This document shows, piece by piece, positions 6,381 to 7,591 of a stretch of DNA of 7,591 bases. The notes below the pieces were generated by a model. The model saw nothing but the letters and a program-made list of their open reading frames with translations. It did not search any database and had not been told where the DNA came from. The position numbers and the translations under genes were made by a program. This DNA comes from an uncultured Lachnospiraceae bacterium. GTDB lineage: Bacteria > Bacillota > Clostridia > Lachnospirales > Lachnospiraceae. Every line of letters begins with the position of its first letter. Position 1 is the first letter of the stretch. The stretch covers positions 1-7,591 of the forward strand of contig CAJUEW010000045.1 of NCBI GenBank assembly GCA_910585465.1, written 5' to 3'.

Positions 6381-7432
6381 TCATTAAATCGAGTACAAAA
6401 GATTATGCTGTAAGCTTATATAATTGTTTTGATAACATAAAAAACTATGAGATTGACGAAAATACGTTTGTAGTAATCGACAAGGTTCTGTATGAACTGT
6501 ATAAGAATGAACTTTTCTTAAAAATTCCGGAAAAGCAGTTATATATTCTGGAAGCTGTTGAGGATAATAAAAGGGTGGAAACTGCCCTGGAAATCTGCGA
6601 AATCATGACCAATATTCCGGCAAAGCGCAATGTAAAGCTTGTTTCATTCGGCGGAGGAATTGTTCAGGATGTCACAGGCTTCGTAGCCAATATATTATAT
6701 CGGGGAATCCACTGGAGCTTTTATCCCACCACATTGCTGGCAGCCTGCGATAGCTGTATCGGGGGTAAAACATCATTAAATTATAAAAAGTTCAAGAATT
6801 TACTGGGAACCTTCTATCCTCCTGATGAAATCAATATTTACACACCGTTTTTCAAAACCCTGTCAGAAAGGGATTTTCAGAGCGGACTTGGGGAAGTTGT
6901 AAAATTTAATGTTATGTTCGGCGGGGAAGGCATCCAGAAAATGGAAAGCAATATAGATGCTTTGCTGAAAAGAGAGGATGACAAGCTGGAACAGTTTGTA
7001 GAAAGCTCCCTGCTGTTTAAGAAGGATTTTATTGAAGCAGACGAATTTGATCGGGGAGTGCGCATTCATTTGAATTTTGCCCACACATTCGGACATGCGT
7101 TTGAGACTGTGAGCCATTATGCAATTCCCCATGGCACTGCTGTAGCAATGGGAACGATCGTGGCTAATCGTATTTCCCTTCAGAGGGGATGGCTGGCAGA
7201 GGATAAAGTTGTCCGGGTTGAAAATGTGCTGTGGAAAATCATTCATATTGATACCGACAGCTTCCAGGTGGATTTGAATGAAATGATCGATGCGATTCAT
7301 AAAGACAAAAAACAGGTAGGCAAAGAATTGACGGCAGTCCTTATGAAGGATGATATGAAGCTGCAGATTGTGCATGATGTAAAGCGGGACGAGATAGAGA
7401 AAGCAATCACATTTTTGTTTCAAAATTTATAA
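6377..7432 (+). CDS. 3-dehydroquinate synthase-like sugar-phosphate cyclase
   Basis: The 351-residue protein has the full length and motif order of the dehydroquinate synthase family. GGGIVQDVTGF at 92-102 binds NAD, PTTLLA at 117-122 and DSCIGGK at 125-131 (Asp125, Lys131) line the active site, and GEVVKF at 172-177 gives Glu173 and Lys176. GVRIHLNFAHTFGHAFE at 227-243 supplies Arg229, Asn233, His236 and His240, and PHGTAVAMG at 251-259 supplies His252. Glu173, His236 and His252 match the three metal ligands, so the enzyme should be active. The family oxidises, eliminates phosphate and closes a carbocycle from a sugar phosphate. Several signatures differ from ordinary AroB: QD where GD is usual in the NAD loop, GGKTSLN for GGKTGVN, and HGTAVA for HGEAVA. 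No shikimate gene is adjacent. I therefore read it as a secondary-type cyclase making a cyclitol or carbocyclic sugar (inference); a second AroB cannot be excluded. GGAGG at 6360-6364 lies 12 nt upstream. Confidence 0.82.
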   Translation: MIIKSSTKDYAVSLYNCFDNIKNYEIDENTFVVIDKVLYELYKNELFLKIPEKQLYILEAVEDNKRVETALEICEIMTNIPAKRNVKLVSFGGGIVQDVTGFVANILYRGIHWSFYPTTLLAACDSCIGGKTSLNYKKFKNLLGTFYPPDEINIYTPFFKTLSERDFQSGLGEVVKFNVMFGGEGIQKMESNIDALLKREDDKLEQFVESSLLFKKDFIEADEFDRGVRIHLNFAHTFGHAFETVSHYAIPHGTAVAMGTIVANRISLQRGWLAEDKVVRVENVLWKIIHIDTDSFQVDLNEMIDAIHKDKKQVGKELTAVLMKDDMKLQIVHDVKRDEIEKAITFLFQNL

Positions 7433-7457
7433 AGAGGGAATAAACTGTTAATTTAAT

Positions 7458-7508
7458 GACCCTTAAAGCTCTTTCTTAAGACTATGGATACTTTGACTCC
7501 ATAAGAAA
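7458..7508 (+). other. Imperfect stem-loop in the 3' non-coding region
   Basis: After the cyclase stop the DNA is non-coding, with stops in all + frames. TTTCT (7472-7476) can pair with AGAAA (7504-7508), and TATGGA (7483-7488) with TCCATA (7498-7503) around a 9-nt loop, leaving a 6-nt bulge on the 5' side. The 5' part also allows a competing small hairpin CTTAA/TTAAG (7462-7466 with 7476-7480). There is no run of T after it, so it is not a standard rho-independent terminator. It could be a processing or regulatory structure, or chance. Confidence 0.3.
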
Positions 7509-7542
7509 TTGCTTTAGGAATCGGCTGCGGTGAGACCCTTAA
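7458..7542 (+). repeat. Two direct copies of GACCCTTAA
   Basis: The 9-mer GACCCTTAA occurs at 7458-7466 and 7534-7542, 76 bp apart, each time at the 5' side of a potential hairpin. The similarity continues weakly for about 14 more bases. This may be a small duplication in the intercistronic region; two 9-base copies are weak evidence. Confidence 0.35.
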
Positions 7543-7568
7543 GTGCTTCACTAAAGGCCTTGCTGCCG
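7522..7568 (+). other. Rod-like stem-loop upstream of the next gene
   Basis: An outer stem CGGCTGC (7522-7528) pairs with GCTGCCG (7562-7568) with one T-T mismatch. An inner stem CCTTAAGTG (7537-7545) pairs with CACTAAAGG (7549-7557) with one A-A mismatch around a 3-nt loop. The outer stem is GC-rich compared with its surroundings. No T-run follows, so an ordinary intrinsic terminator is unlikely. It ends 12 bases before a Shine-Dalgarno-like site, so it could affect translation or transcript processing of the next gene (inference). Confidence 0.4.
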
Positions 7569-7580
7569 GAAGGTAAAACA

Positions 7581-7585
7581 GGGAG
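7581..7585 (+). promoter_or_regulatory. Shine-Dalgarno-like site for a gene beginning beyond the window
   Basis: GGGAG at 7581-7585 is followed by only six more bases and no start codon inside the window. The position fits a start codon just past base 7591, so the operon probably continues. The start itself is not visible. Confidence 0.4.
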
Positions 7586-7591
7586 AATTAG

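Noticed and set aside
6863..7423. Antisense open frame (186 codons) opposite the cyclase gene
   Set aside because: The + strand encodes a full DHQS-family protein with conserved catalytic residues, and the antisense translation has no coherent motif.
7493..7521. Promoter-like TTGACT at 7493-7498 with AGGAAT 17 bp downstream
   Set aside because: The -10 matches only three of six consensus positions and the segment also belongs to a possible stem-loop; too weak to annotate.
7472..7568. Rho-independent terminator after the cyclase gene
   Set aside because: The stem-loops have no following T-run, and a Shine-Dalgarno-like site follows, so read-through into another gene is more likely.

Overview
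The window is a stretch of surface-polysaccharide (capsule, O-antigen or teichoic-type glycan) biosynthesis DNA. All genes lie on the + strand and are packed as one apparent operon. The organism looks like a low-to-mid GC Gram-positive anaerobe, most likely a Clostridia/Lachnospiraceae-type Firmicute. This is an inference from strong GGAG-type ribosome binding sites, the A+T-leaning codon use of most genes and the style of the proteins; the sequence does not prove it. No RNA gene, insertion sequence, phage gene or CRISPR array is visible.

Layout: (1) 1-372, the 3' end of a CDP-glucose 4,6-dehydratase (RfbG family), cut by the window edge; (2) 372-1967, an HMGL/DRE-TIM aldolase fused to a Rossmann-like C-terminal domain; (3) 2016-3821, a thiamine-diphosphate enzyme of the acetolactate-synthase/YerE class; (4) 3847-4767, an extended-SDR NAD(P)-dependent epimerase/reductase; (5) 4764-5693, a membrane-anchored DPM1/GtrB-like family 2 glycosyltransferase; (6) 5715-6380, a classical FabG-like SDR; (7) 6377-7432, a 3-dehydroquinate-synthase-fold sugar-phosphate cyclase; (8) 7433-7591, a non-coding tail with two stem-loops and a Shine-Dalgarno-like site for a gene starting just beyond the window. 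Three junctions overlap (TAATG at 370-374, ATGA at 4764-4767, ATGA at 6377-6380) and the other gaps are only 21-48 bp, so the genes are probably co-transcribed and partly translationally coupled.

How the genes may work together (inference): CDP-glucose dehydratase supplies CDP-4-keto-6-deoxyglucose. In the known yersiniose pathway, a ThDP flavoenzyme (YerE) adds a two-carbon unit from pyruvate to a CDP-4-keto-deoxyhexose and an SDR reductase (YerF) reduces the new carbonyl. Genes 3 and 4 fit those roles in outline. The aldolase and the cyclase are not part of that pathway. Together they suggest a larger or carbocyclic product: a chain-extended, branched or ring-fused sugar or cyclitol. The GT2 enzyme would attach the product, or another sugar, to a lipid carrier or glycan. 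The combination of aldolase, ThDP ligase, two SDRs and sugar-phosphate cyclase beside a CDP-sugar dehydratase is the main point of interest; I know of no characterised pathway using exactly this set.
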